NCBI RefSeq assembly: GCF_900129755.1
Contig: NZ_FQWT01000004.1
Span: 186,001-250,000, forward strand
DNA: 64,000 bases
Source: Chryseobacterium oranimense
Lineage (GTDB): Bacteria; Bacteroidota; Bacteroidia; Flavobacteriales; Weeksellaceae
Reading direction: 5' to 3'
In this document: positions 15,079-23,663 of the stretch, in pieces
Layout of the letters: the number at the start of each line of letters is the position of its first letter
Position numbering within the stretch: position 1 is the stretch's first letter
The notes under the pieces: model-generated
Seen by the model: the letters and a program-made list of their open reading frames with translations, nothing else
Databases searched by the model: none
Told to the model about the DNA's origin: nothing
Translations under genes and position numbers: made by a program

Positions 15079-15975
15079 TTATGTATAACAATTCGTCCGG
15101 AAATCGGAAGGCGTAAGCCCATATGTTTTTTTAAATAATCTGGTGAAATAGGAAGAATTATCAAATCCGCACTGGTCTGATATCTGGGAAATGGTATCTT
15201 TTGAATTATTCAGGAGAAGCTTTGCATGTTCCAGGCGTTTCTGGTTGATCCATTTCTTGGGAGGAGAGCCATATATGGTATTGAATTCTCTTTTAAAGGT
15301 GGAAACGCTTCTGTTGGTAAGCCTGGCAAGATCTTCCACCGATAAATTCCGGAAGAGGTATTTTTCTACAGTATACATCATACTTTCCGTTGAGGTGGAA
15401 ACTACAGAGCTCCAGAAAGCCATGGTCTGCGGGAGCGGCATTGTTTTAAGAATATAAAAGAGAATTTCTTTCTGCTTAAGAAGCAAAATGCCCTTGTCTT
15501 TTAAACTGTTGTTGGCAAAATACTCCTGAAGCTGTTCTTTATATATTTCAATGACTTTATTAGTGGACAGTTTCAAAAACTGAACATCAGGGACTGCATG
15601 ATTGATATTGAGCCCATACTCAGAGATCACTTCCTGTACGGTTTGAGGATTCAGAAACAATAAGATCGCTTCAAAATTGAGTCCTTCCTCAAAATATTCC
15701 GCCATCGCATAAATTCCTTTCCTGAGGAAAATGATCTCATTGGAGTTCACTGTTATAGTTTCATTGTCTATATGCAGATGCTTATTTCCTTTTAATATAA
15801 ATACCAATGTATCCTGTGTGAGAAATACGGTTTTGGTGGTTGTTGTATTTTCCCGTTTGAATTTTGCAAAAAAAGTATTTTCAACAACCAGGAAAGTAGG
15901 GTCATTGATATCCGCTTTTTTAGGAGGAAAATGAAAAAACATCGTTGATGGAAATTTTGCAGCTGTTATTATCAC
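15079..15975 (-). CDS. AraC family transcriptional regulator
   Basis: DNA-binding regulator with an N-terminal cupin-like sensor half (to about residue 170) and a C-terminal AraC double helix-turn-helix; landmarks are LSVEDLARLTNRSVSTFKRE and ISDQCGFDNSSYFTRLFKK followed by YGLTPSDFR. The called start overlaps the lipB stop by four bases; the ATG 33 bases later (15942) would remove a poorly conserved lead and is possible. The effector is unknown. The SDR gene just downstream on the same strand is the most likely target or partner. Confidence 0.88.
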   Translation of the reverse strand: MIITAAKFPSTMFFHFPPKKADINDPTFLVVENTFFAKFKRENTTTTKTVFLTQDTLVFILKGNKHLHIDNETITVNSNEIIFLRKGIYAMAEYFEEGLNFEAILLFLNPQTVQEVISEYGLNINHAVPDVQFLKLSTNKVIEIYKEQLQEYFANNSLKDKGILLLKQKEILFYILKTMPLPQTMAFWSSVVSTSTESMMYTVEKYLFRNLSVEDLARLTNRSVSTFKREFNTIYGSPPKKWINQKRLEHAKLLLNNSKDTISQISDQCGFDNSSYFTRLFKKTYGLTPSDFRTNCYT

Positions 15976-16706
15976 ACTACTTTAGTGACAAGCTCGGCTT
16001 CAAAAACATCTTCAAAGTGTTTTCTGATCTTTGCTTTCAGGTCTTCCATTTCTTCAGGGGGAAGTTCTCTTTCAAGCTCTCTTTTTAAAGAAGTTACCTG
16101 CTTGTCTTTGATCCCGCACGGAATGATGTATTCGAAATAACGCATATCGGTATTCACATTCAAAGCAAAACCGTGAAGGGTTACCCATCGGGAAGCTTTT
16201 ACTCCCATTGCACAGATCTTTCTGGCATAAGGTTTTCCCACATCCAGCCAGACTCCTGTTTCTCCTTCGGAACGTTCTCCTTTAAGACCATATTCACCAA
16301 TCGTCCTGATGATCACTTCTTCCAGGTTCCGCATATACTTATGAATATCTGTAAAGAAATTTTCAAGATCAAGGACGGGATACCCGACAACCTGACCATA
16401 ACCGTGGTAAGTAATATCACCGCCACGGTTTACTTTTACGAAAGTGGCATCTATTTCCTTCAGTTTGTCGATGCCGGCCAGCATATTTTCTTCATGGCCG
16501 CTTTTTCCCAGGGTATACACATGAGGATGTTCCACCAACAAAAAATGATTGGGAGTGATCACATGCTGTTCTGCAGGTAAATCGCGGTTTTTGATCTTGG
16601 TATCGATAATACTTTTCATCAGGCTTTCCTGATAATCCCAGGCTGGCTGGTATTCTTTTATACCCAGATCTTCAAATTCTACTGATTTATTTTGATGTGT
16701 ATTCAT
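15972..16706 (-). CDS. lipB: Lipoyl(octanoyl) transferase
   Basis: Moves octanoate from acyl carrier protein to the lipoyl domains of 2-oxoacid dehydrogenases and GcvH, the first step of lipoate synthesis, in the cytoplasm. The LipB signature RGGDITYHGYGQ is at residues 94-105 (usually HGPGQ), the catalytic Lys is residue 170 in AMGVKASRW and the acyl-carrying Cys is residue 197 in YIIPCGIKDKQ. 244 residues is a normal length. It overlaps the AraC gene start by four bases, so they may share a transcript without functional link. Confidence 0.95.
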   Translation of the reverse strand: MNTHQNKSVEFEDLGIKEYQPAWDYQESLMKSIIDTKIKNRDLPAEQHVITPNHFLLVEHPHVYTLGKSGHEENMLAGIDKLKEIDATFVKVNRGGDITYHGYGQVVGYPVLDLENFFTDIHKYMRNLEEVIIRTIGEYGLKGERSEGETGVWLDVGKPYARKICAMGVKASRWVTLHGFALNVNTDMRYFEYIIPCGIKDKQVTSLKRELERELPPEEMEDLKAKIRKHFEDVFEAELVTKVV

Positions 16707-16786
16707 ATGCTGATGTCTGTTTCTTTTAATGGCCGTAACGGATCGTAATTCCGTGCCATTTTTCTGACATACAAATTTAGTGAATT

Positions 16787-17521
16787 TTAACCTTTTACAG
16801 CATGGATAAAATCTATGGCAGCATTCTTCCAGTCTTTATGGTTCAGAAGGGTATTGACAAAGGCGGTTCCTATAATTCCGCCGGCTGCTTTTTCCGTTAC
16901 ATTCTCAAAATCTTCTTTGGATTTGATGCCGAACCCTATCATCACGGGGTTTTTTAAAGTGAGTGATGCAAGGCGGGAAAGATAGTTTTCATTTTTAAGA
17001 ACGGCATTATCGTTTCCTGTGGTAGATGAGGAACTTACGGCATACAGGAATCCTGAGCTTAAGGAATCTAAATACAGAATTCTTTCATCGGAAGTTTCAG
17101 GAGTAACGAGGAATGTAAAATTAAGATTGTACTTTTTTAAAATCTGCTGATAATTGTTTTCAAATTCAATAGGCGGAAGATCGGGAATAATAAGCCCTGA
17201 AACTCCGCTTTCCGAACACTCACGACAGAATTTCTCAAAACCGAAGCTTAAAACAGGGTTGATATATCCCATCAGGATAACCGGAATATGAATATCATTT
17301 TTCACGGTTTTCAATTGGGAGAACAGTTTTTCAATGGTCATTCCGTTTTTTAGTGCCAGTTCGTGGGCCTGCTGAATGACCGGCCCGTCTGCTACCGGAT
17401 CAGAATAAGGCATTCCAATTTCCATCATATTGGCACCGGAATTCTGGATGAGTTTTATAATATCAGCGGTATCTTCCAGTTGGGGAATTCCTGCTGTGAA
17501 GTATATATTTAGTTTTTTCAT
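16787..17521 (-). CDS. trpA: Tryptophan synthase alpha chain
   Basis: Splits indole-3-glycerol phosphate and channels indole to the beta chain. TIM-barrel of 244 residues, slightly short for the family. The catalytic Glu34 (MMEIGMPYSDP) and Asp45 (DPVADGP) are present with the usual 11-residue spacing, and the phosphate loop reads GFGIKSKEDF. Last gene of the trp operon, separated from trpB by 140 bases that hold an imperfect palindrome; it may therefore be expressed at a different level from the genes before it. Confidence 0.96.
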   Translation of the reverse strand: MKKLNIYFTAGIPQLEDTADIIKLIQNSGANMMEIGMPYSDPVADGPVIQQAHELALKNGMTIEKLFSQLKTVKNDIHIPVILMGYINPVLSFGFEKFCRECSESGVSGLIIPDLPPIEFENNYQQILKKYNLNFTFLVTPETSDERILYLDSLSSGFLYAVSSSSTTGNDNAVLKNENYLSRLASLTLKNPVMIGFGIKSKEDFENVTEKAAGGIIGTAFVNTLLNHKDWKNAAIDFIHAVKG

Positions 17522-17558
17522 TTTTTTTCTACTATGTTAGATATTTGTATTGATGTAA

Positions 17559-17657
17559 AATGTATTTATGTAGAATGTATTCATGATTTTTTATCGGCTT
17601 TGGTTATTTTCATGTATTGGAAATCATTTTACATGAATACATTTTACATTTATACAT
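17559..17657. repeat. Imperfect inverted repeat between trpB and trpA
   Basis: The inner arms TGTAGAATGTATTCATG (17569-17585) and its complement (17632-17648) differ at one place; pairing extends outward over about 26 bases with three mismatches. It is transcribed within the trp operon and could stall or stabilise the message. Confidence 0.65.
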
Positions 17658-17661
17658 ATAA

Positions 17662-18840
17662 TTACAGATTTTTCAAATACGTTTCCATATCCTTATCGCC
17701 GCGGCCGCTCAGGCAGATCACAACGATGTCTTCTTCACGGAATTTCTTTTTATCCAGAACCGCCAGCGCATGTGAGCTTTCAAGTGCGGGAATGATTCCT
17801 TCCAGTTTAGTCAGTTCAAAAGCAGATTGTAAAGCTTCCTCATCATTGATGCTGAAGAATTCCGCTCTTTTTTCTTTGAAAAGATGAGCATGGAAGGGCC
17901 CGATTCCCGGATAATCCAGACCTGCAGAAATAGAGTGGGGCTCAATCACCTGGCCGTCTTCAGTCTGCATGACAAGACTTTTGCTTCCGTGAAGAACACC
18001 AAGTGTTCCCAGGAAAGTAGTGGCGGCAGATTTTCCTGAATCTACGCCAAGACCGCCGGCTTCTGCGGCAATGATCTTCACCTCTTTTTCTTCTACAAAA
18101 TGGTAAAAAGTTCCTGCGGCATTGCTTCCTCCGCCTACACACGCAATTACATAATCCGGATTTTCTCTTCCGGTTTTTTCTTTCAGCTGTTCCCTGATTT
18201 CTTTTGAAATAATACTCTGGAATCTGGCCACCAGGTCGGGAAAAGGATGAGGCCCCACCACGCTTCCGATTACATAATGAGTGGTCACAGGATTGTTGAT
18301 CCAGTCTCTTAGCGCTTCATTTACAGCATCTTTCAGGGTTTTTGAGCCTGATGTTGCCGGAATAACTTCCGCCCCAAGCATTTTCATCCTTGCTACGTTC
18401 GGGGCCTGGCGCTGGATGTCGATTTCACCCATATAAACGATGCATTCCAGTCCAAGCAGGGCGCAGGCCGTAGCTGTGGCCACACCATGCTGTCCGGCTC
18501 CTGTTTCTGCAATGATTCTTGTTTTTCCAAGGCGTTTTGCAAGAAGAACCTGTCCCAAAGCATTGTTGATTTTATGGGCTCCGGTATGGTTGAGGTCTTC
18601 TCTTTTTAAATAAATCCGGGTATTGTATTTCTGGCTTAAATTTTTAGCAAAATAGAGCGGAGTAGCCCGTCCTACATAATTTTTAAGCAGGTCCTGGTAC
18701 TCATTCTGAAATTCTTCAGATTCTATGATCTCAAGATAGTTTTTCTGAAGTTCCTCTACATTCGGATACAGCATTTCGGGGATAAAAGCGCCTCCGAATT
18801 CACCATAATATCCATTTTCATCAGGGTTTCTATAATTCAT
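17662..18840 (-). CDS. trpB: Tryptophan synthase beta chain
   Basis: Pyridoxal-phosphate enzyme that joins indole and serine to make tryptophan. The PLP-binding Lys is in [17 protein letters not shown], the phosphate loop is VGGGSNAAG, and the catalytic Glu lies in the GETGAG-like stretch [13 protein letters not shown]. It is of the TrpB1 type that pairs with TrpA. 392 residues, complete. It is preceded in the operon by a GNAT gene 15 bases away. Confidence 0.97.
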   Translation of the reverse strand: MNYRNPDENGYYGEFGGAFIPEMLYPNVEELQKNYLEIIESEEFQNEYQDLLKNYVGRATPLYFAKNLSQKYNTRIYLKREDLNHTGAHKINNALGQVLLAKRLGKTRIIAETGAGQHGVATATACALLGLECIVYMGEIDIQRQAPNVARMKMLGAEVIPATSGSKTLKDAVNEALRDWINNPVTTHYVIGSVVGPHPFPDLVARFQSIISKEIREQLKEKTGRENPDYVIACVGGGSNAAGTFYHFVEEKEVKIIAAEAGGLGVDSGKSAATTFLGTLGVLHGSKSLVMQTEDGQVIEPHSISAGLDYPGIGPFHAHLFKEKRAEFFSINDEEALQSAFELTKLEGIIPALESSHALAVLDKKKFREEDIVVICLSGRGDKDMETYLKNL

Positions 18841-18855
18841 TGTATTGTTTTTTAG

Positions 18856-19392
18856 TCAATTAAAATAAGCGTTTTTTCCCGGTCCGAGCTCTCTGAGAAG
18901 CTCTTTGGTTTCACCGGAAGCGTTAAAAATCAAAATATCATCATCTTCAGAACTGATCCAGCCGTCTTTAGTGTTTTCAAGAATGGCTTTAGCACTGTTT
19001 TCCAGGATTTCAATATTACATTTTTGATAAAAGGGCCGAAGACCGGTAGCACAGAACCCTATGGCTTCTGTATTCCTTTCAATCAGGTTTTCTTGAAAAA
19101 GCTGAACGAGCTGAGAGCCGTAGCCTTTTTTCTCCCGGGCAGAAACAAGTCCGACTGCCTCAGCAAAAGTGTACTGTTTTCCGGATATTTCCAGAGTAAA
19201 ATTAAGGTTGAGCCGTATTACTGCCAGTATTTCATTTCCGAAACCTGATAGCATGTGAAATTCCGAATCTTTAAAAAAATTACGAAAGTAAGCAGGCGTC
19301 ATTTCTTTCCATTCAGGGACTTCCCAAAGGTTCAGAATATGTTCTGTTTCGTAATCTGTGAGCTCATCCGGCACTTTAATTTGATAATTCAT
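18856..19392 (-). CDS. GNAT family acetyltransferase inside the trp operon
   Basis: Acetyl-CoA-dependent N-acetyltransferase fold. The acetyl-CoA loop is REKKGYGSQLVQ (motif A) following the strand FAEAVGLVSA, and the next helix and strand AIGFCATGLRPFYQKCN fit motif B. 178 residues. The start overlaps the preceding gene by 17 bases and trpB starts 15 bases after its stop, so it is transcribed with the trp genes. No tryptophan-related role is known to me; the acceptor could be a small molecule or protein. Confidence 0.8.
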   Translation of the reverse strand: MNYQIKVPDELTDYETEHILNLWEVPEWKEMTPAYFRNFFKDSEFHMLSGFGNEILAVIRLNLNFTLEISGKQYTFAEAVGLVSAREKKGYGSQLVQLFQENLIERNTEAIGFCATGLRPFYQKCNIEILENSAKAILENTKDGWISSEDDDILIFNASGETKELLRELGPGKNAYFN

Positions 19393-19900
19393 CGGTTAAA
19401 CTGTTGATAAATTGAATGTTATGATTTCTTTGCTGTCTGGTGATCAGTTTTTTATGATGAAGCAGTTCAATTTTGCTGATCAGATCGATTAAGGTGGCAA
19501 TATCTATTTTCGAATCGTACATGGTTACGGCAATTTCCAGGTTGTCGATCAAAAAATAAGGATCAGAATCTTCATAAAGCAGAAAAATTTTAGCATAAAT
19601 ATTTCCAAGATCATACCTGATATTTGCCTTAACGTGGCTGTCTAAAAATTTATCAGAAATAATTACAAGATAATAACTGTTCCAAAGTCCGATTCTTTCA
19701 AAAAAATACTGAATGTCGGCCCCGTCAAAGTTTTTGATAATCTCGATAAATTCCTGCAACTGCCCGTCTATAGTCCAGTATTCCGCATCGCTGTCGTTCT
19801 GGGAAACAAAATTGTACAGATCCTGTATTTTTTTATTTCCAAACCTGGGCGGAAACAGGGTTTTATAAAATGTTTTTTTTAGCAGGTGTATGTTCATCAT
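19376..19900 (-). CDS. Protein of unknown function inside the trp operon
   Basis: I do not recognise the family. 174 residues, no signal peptide, rich in aromatic and acidic residues: DAEYWTIDGQLQEFIEIIKN, then ADIQYFFERIGLWNSYYLVI. The second half is helical with KIELLHHKKLI. It overlaps the GNAT gene by 17 bases, which suggests the two are translated together and may act together. It lies 26 bases after trpF. Nothing in it points to tryptophan synthesis. Confidence 0.7.
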   Translation of the reverse strand: MMNIHLLKKTFYKTLFPPRFGNKKIQDLYNFVSQNDSDAEYWTIDGQLQEFIEIIKNFDGADIQYFFERIGLWNSYYLVIISDKFLDSHVKANIRYDLGNIYAKIFLLYEDSDPYFLIDNLEIAVTMYDSKIDIATLIDLISKIELLHHKKLITRQQRNHNIQFINSLTDELSN

Positions 19901-19926
19901 CTTGTGTATTTTTTTTAGCCGTTTTT

Positions 19927-20586
19927 TTAAAACGTTTTCGAAATGAATTTTCTTATTTTTTCAAGGTCTTTAATTCCCGGTTCCAGTTCAAATTTTGAAT
20001 TGATATCTATTGTAAAAGGTTTTTGGTTCAAAAGGCTGATGTTTTCAATATTTTGTTCCGAAATACCACCACTCAGAAAATAAGGAAGCGGGATTTCAAA
20101 TTCGTTCAGTATCATCCAGTCAAACTGTTTTCCTGTTCCTCCGAAGGCTTTATTATCCGTATCGAAGAGGAAATAATCTGCCGTTGAAACATAGGAGTTT
20201 ATCATTTTTTTTATTTTTTCTATCGTTTCCGGATCATTATTCCCGATTCTGATGGCCTTTATCATTTTAATCTCCGGACTCAGGCTTTGCTTTAATCGGT
20301 TCACAAAATCTTTAGTTTCGTCACCGTGAAGCTGGATCAGATTCAATCCTGCTTTTTCTGCGGTCTCTATTATGGTATCTATCTCTTCATTCACAAAAAC
20401 CCCTGTTTTCGCCGGATGATTAATTTTCAGAATATCTTCCGGACTTAAATGATTTAGAACATATCTCGGTGACTTTTCATAGAAAATAAAGCCAAGAAAA
20501 TCTGTTTTCATGGAAATCAGTTCATGAATCTGATCCAACTGGGTCATTCCGCATACTTTCAGTTTAGATAGCTGATCTTTATTCAT
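19927..20586 (-). CDS. trpF: Phosphoribosylanthranilate isomerase
   Basis: Isomerises phosphoribosylanthranilate to the carboxyphenylamino-deoxyribulose phosphate in the fourth step of the pathway. TIM barrel with the catalytic Cys in LKVCGMTQLDQI and the catalytic Asp in YFLFDTDNKAFGGTG, which also leads into the phosphate loop; the last loop is FLSGGISEQN. 219 residues, normal. It starts 11 bases after the trpC stop, as a separate gene rather than the trpCF fusion of enterobacteria. Confidence 0.95.
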   Translation of the reverse strand: MNKDQLSKLKVCGMTQLDQIHELISMKTDFLGFIFYEKSPRYVLNHLSPEDILKINHPAKTGVFVNEEIDTIIETAEKAGLNLIQLHGDETKDFVNRLKQSLSPEIKMIKAIRIGNNDPETIEKIKKMINSYVSTADYFLFDTDNKAFGGTGKQFDWMILNEFEIPLPYFLSGGISEQNIENISLLNQKPFTIDINSKFELEPGIKDLEKIRKFISKTF

Positions 20587-20597
20587 TGTTAAATTGA

Positions 20598-21383
20598 TTA
20601 ACTGTTATTTGTTACATCAGAAATAAATTCAGCAAATTGGTTGGCAGGATTTTCATTCTTCATGAAATATTCCCCCATCAGGAAACCGTCGAATCCTTTT
20701 TCCTTTAAATATTTAAAATCTTCCTTACTATAAATGCCGCTTTCTGCGACAGACAGTACATTCTTCGGAAGCTGGTCTTTTAAAAGAACGGAATGCTGAA
20801 GATCAACTTTAAAGTCTTTTAAATTCCTGTTATTGATTCCAACGAGATCAATTTCAGGATTGAAATGTTTCAGCTCACCTTCTGTATGGATCTCAAGCAG
20901 AACTTCCAGACCGAGCTGATGTGCCAGTTCAGTGAATTCCAGCACCTGAGCAGGGGACAGGCAGGCTGCAATGAGTAAAACAGCATCGGCACCGATACTT
21001 TTTGCCTCGTAAAACTGGTATTCATCTACCATAAAATCTTTTCTGAGAATGGAAATACCGATATGTTTTCTTACTTTTAAAATGTCATCAAAGCTTCCTC
21101 CGAAAAAGTCGTTGTCAGTAAGGATAGAAATTCCGGATGCTCCGAAATTCTCATAGGCTGAAACTACTTCCAAAGGCTGAATCTTGTCATTGATAATCCC
21201 TTTTGAAGGAGATTTTCTCTTAAATTCAGCAATAATCCCGCTTTTATTTTTAATGGATTCTTTGAGTGAAAAGTTTTGTCTTCCAAAAAATTCAGAACTC
21301 TTCAGGCCTTCCATTGAAATTTTCGTTTTTGAAACTGCAATTTCTTCTTTTTTTCTCTCAATAATTTTATCCAGTATTGTCAT
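20598..21383 (-). CDS. trpC: Indole-3-glycerol phosphate synthase
   Basis: Closes the indole ring to give indole-3-glycerol phosphate. TIM barrel with the active-site stretch IIAEFKRKSPSKG, the Lys in ISILRKDFMVDEYQ, LLIAACLS and VGINNRNLKDFKVD, and the phosphate loop VAESGI. 261 residues. It lies 28 bases after trpD and 11 bases before trpF within the operon. Confidence 0.96.
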   Translation of the reverse strand: MTILDKIIERKKEEIAVSKTKISMEGLKSSEFFGRQNFSLKESIKNKSGIIAEFKRKSPSKGIINDKIQPLEVVSAYENFGASGISILTDNDFFGGSFDDILKVRKHIGISILRKDFMVDEYQFYEAKSIGADAVLLIAACLSPAQVLEFTELAHQLGLEVLLEIHTEGELKHFNPEIDLVGINNRNLKDFKVDLQHSVLLKDQLPKNVLSVAESGIYSKEDFKYLKEKGFDGFLMGEYFMKNENPANQFAEFISDVTNNS

Positions 21384-21411
21384 GTTCTTTTTTTAGTTGC
21401 CGGCAACTTTA

Positions 21412-22437
21412 TTAGCCATTAATTAATAATTCCAGACTGTTTAATGCTTTACCGCTTTCCAGACTTTCTTTTGCAAGGGCAACACAATCTTCGTATGTCC
21501 CGAATTTCTGAGTGTGGAAAAGGGCGGTTGCTGCATTGGCAAGCACTACGGAATTCTGCTGTATTGTACCTTTTCCTTCCAGAATGTTCCTGAAAATCTT
21601 TGCAGACTCCTGAGGGGTTTCACCTCCTTTGATGCTTTCCGGGCTTACAGAACCAAATCCGAGATCTTCAGCAGAATAAATCTCTTCACCACTTTTTGTA
21701 ATGATCTTGCTGTCCTGGGTAAGGCTTATTTCATCATATCCATCCAGGCCATGAACGAGGATAAATTCCCGCTCTTCTTTCTGTAAAAGGTATTGATAAA
21801 TCCTTGCAATTTCAAGATTGTAAACCCCGATTACTGAATATTTTGGCTTTGCGGGATTGACTAACGGACCAAGAAGATTAAAAAATGTTCTCAATCCTAA
21901 CGACTTTCTTAAAGCTCCGACAGACTGAAGGGCCGGATGAAAATAAGGGGCATGAAGAAAACATATATTGGCTTTTTCAAGATCTTTATTCAACTGATCT
22001 GAGCTGCTTTTGAATTGGTATCCAAGCTCTTCCATCACATTGGATGAGCCTGTCGTGGCAGAAGCTCCATAATTTCCATGCTTTGCTACTTTCTGGCCTG
22101 CGCCGGCCACTACAAAGCTGGCAAGGGTTGATATATTGATTGTATTTTTTCCGTCACCTCCGGTTCCTACAATATCCAGGGTATCCGCAGTATCAAGAAG
22201 TACAGGAACTGCCATTTGCAGCAACGCTTCCCTGAAGCCTTCCAGTTCTTTCAGGGTAATATTCCGCATCAGAAAAACACTGATGAATGCAGTGACTTCT
22301 GCAGAGTTGAATTTATTCTGTGCGATCTCGATCATCGTGGCCTTTGCTTCCGATTTGGACAAAGTCTGGTGATTGAAGAGGTATTGTAATATTTCTTTCA
22401 TCTGAGGTGCTTTTATGGTTGTTGAGGTAGGTGTCAT
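21412..22437 (-). CDS. trpD: Anthranilate phosphoribosyltransferase
   Basis: Joins anthranilate to phosphoribosyl pyrophosphate. The diphosphate-binding loop is VGTGGDGKNTINIST and the next signature is KHGNYGASATTGSSNVMEELG; FNLLGPLVNP follows. 341 residues, the stand-alone form without a fused glutamine amidotransferase. Its start touches the stop of the unknown 162-residue gene by one base, showing that the foreign gene is embedded tightly in the operon. An N-terminal lead of about 10 residues precedes the usual start, so the ATG at about 22407 is an alternative. Confidence 0.96.
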   Translation of the reverse strand: MTPTSTTIKAPQMKEILQYLFNHQTLSKSEAKATMIEIAQNKFNSAEVTAFISVFLMRNITLKELEGFREALLQMAVPVLLDTADTLDIVGTGGDGKNTINISTLASFVVAGAGQKVAKHGNYGASATTGSSNVMEELGYQFKSSSDQLNKDLEKANICFLHAPYFHPALQSVGALRKSLGLRTFFNLLGPLVNPAKPKYSVIGVYNLEIARIYQYLLQKEEREFILVHGLDGYDEISLTQDSKIITKSGEEIYSAEDLGFGSVSPESIKGGETPQESAKIFRNILEGKGTIQQNSVVLANAATALFHTQKFGTYEDCVALAKESLESGKALNSLELLING

Positions 22438-22925
22438 TATATTCTTTTGTGAATTCTCAATAGTTCTTCAGCGGAACCGTAATTTAAATTTTTCGCAAGT
22501 TTTTCTATAATTTCTCGTTCAGCAAGTTCTAAATTGATATAAAGACGGTCATAAAAAATATTATGCAGATCACAGTCAGGTTTCAGGGTTTCAAATAATT
22601 CTAGATAAAATTCTAATCTTTCGTTTACTTTAAAATCACGAAGGTGATTTGAAATTAATGTCTGGGCAAATAATTCTGCCTGGGAACTTGTCCAGTTGGG
22701 AATATCTTGTTTTATTTTTTCTAAAATATCCTTTTTCCCATTTTTGATCATGTACATAATATCCGTAGTTCCATGATCTTCGTTCCACCAGTCACTATCT
22801 TTATTTTCATATTCCAAAATATAGGCATAGATCTGAAGAACGTCTTCGCCAGCACTTTTTGTTCTGCTGTTTTGACTATAGATTTCTTTTATGTTTAGAA
22901 ATTGCTCAAAATCTTCTTTAGTCAT
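22437..22925 (-). CDS. Protein of unknown function between trpG and trpD
   Basis: I do not recognise the family. 162 residues, soluble, helical, with SDWWNEDHGTTDIMYMIKNGK and PDCDLHNIFYDRLYINLELAERE. The composition resembles small immunity-type or helical-repeat proteins, but no specific match can be claimed. It begins one base after the trpG stop and ends on the first base of trpD, so it depends on the trp promoter and attenuator. Confidence 0.7.
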   Translation of the reverse strand: MTKEDFEQFLNIKEIYSQNSRTKSAGEDVLQIYAYILEYENKDSDWWNEDHGTTDIMYMIKNGKKDILEKIKQDIPNWTSSQAELFAQTLISNHLRDFKVNERLEFYLELFETLKPDCDLHNIFYDRLYINLELAEREIIEKLAKNLNYGSAEELLRIHKRI

Positions 22926-22926
22926 T

Positions 22927-23523
22927 TCAGTTCAGTAAAAAATTTCTGATAATAACTTCCCCGTCAGGAGTTAAAATGCTTTCAGGATGAAATTGTACGC
23001 CATGCACATCATAGGTTTTATGCTGCAGTGCCATGATCATTCCGTCCTTGTCTACGGCAGTAATTTCCAGTTCTTCCGGGAAACCTTCAGGGTTCACGGC
23101 CCAACTGTGATATCTTCCGACTTCTATTCCGGAAGCCAGATTTCTGAAAATTTTGGTATTTTCTTTCACCAGTTCAGCAGAGGTTGCTACTCCATGGAAA
23201 ATTTCAGAAAGATTGATCAGGTTTCCTCCAAAAGCTTCTGCAATGGCCTGCTGTCCGAGACAAACGCCTAAAATACTTTTAGTAGGTGCATATTCCCTGA
23301 TCAGATCCAGTAAAATTCCTGCCTCTTCCGGAATCCCTGGACCAGGTGAAAGGATAATTTTGTCATATTTTCCGATCTCTTCCAAACTGATCTGGTCATT
23401 TCTTACGACATCTACTTTCTCCCCCAGAATCCTTTCAATGATCTGGACCAGATTATAGGTGAAACTATCGTAGTTATCAAAAACCAGAACTTTAGGTTGC
23501 CCGTTAGTTATATTATTGTTCAT
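22927..23523 (-). CDS. trpG: Anthranilate synthase component II (glutamine amidotransferase)
   Basis: Class I glutaminase that feeds ammonia to TrpE. The nucleophile Cys is in ILGVCLGQQAIAEAFGG and the His and Glu are in VHGVQFHPESILT; the oxyanion region is LSPGPGIPEEAG. 198 residues, normal. The same protein type can also serve aminodeoxychorismate synthase in folate synthesis, but position directly after trpE in the trp operon makes anthranilate synthase the main role. Confidence 0.95.
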   Translation of the reverse strand: MNNNITNGQPKVLVFDNYDSFTYNLVQIIERILGEKVDVVRNDQISLEEIGKYDKIILSPGPGIPEEAGILLDLIREYAPTKSILGVCLGQQAIAEAFGGNLINLSEIFHGVATSAELVKENTKIFRNLASGIEVGRYHSWAVNPEGFPEELEITAVDKDGMIMALQHKTYDVHGVQFHPESILTPDGEVIIRNFLLN

Positions 23524-23663
23524 TTTTTGTTTTTTTAATTTTTTTTGTTGGTGGTTACTAGTTTCGGGGTCCGTGTTCCGCGCTTCGGGTTTGGGTGAAA
23601 ATTTTTTAGTTGCCAGTTGCCCGTCAACTCCGAATCAAACCTCAAAACCAGTATCCCGTATCT
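23524..23663. repeat. trpE-trpG gap with CGGGTTT-type repeat fragments
   Basis: 140 bases. The stretch around 23559-23595 (GTTTCGGGG, GTCCGTGTTCC, CTTCGGGTTT) resembles the short CG-GGTTTCG units of the long inverted repeat at 62657-62855. Otherwise a T-rich region with no gene. Confidence 0.45.

Noticed and set aside
15191..15457. Open frame opposite the AraC gene
   Set aside because: It is a shadow of the AraC coding sequence without a start signal or recognisable domain.
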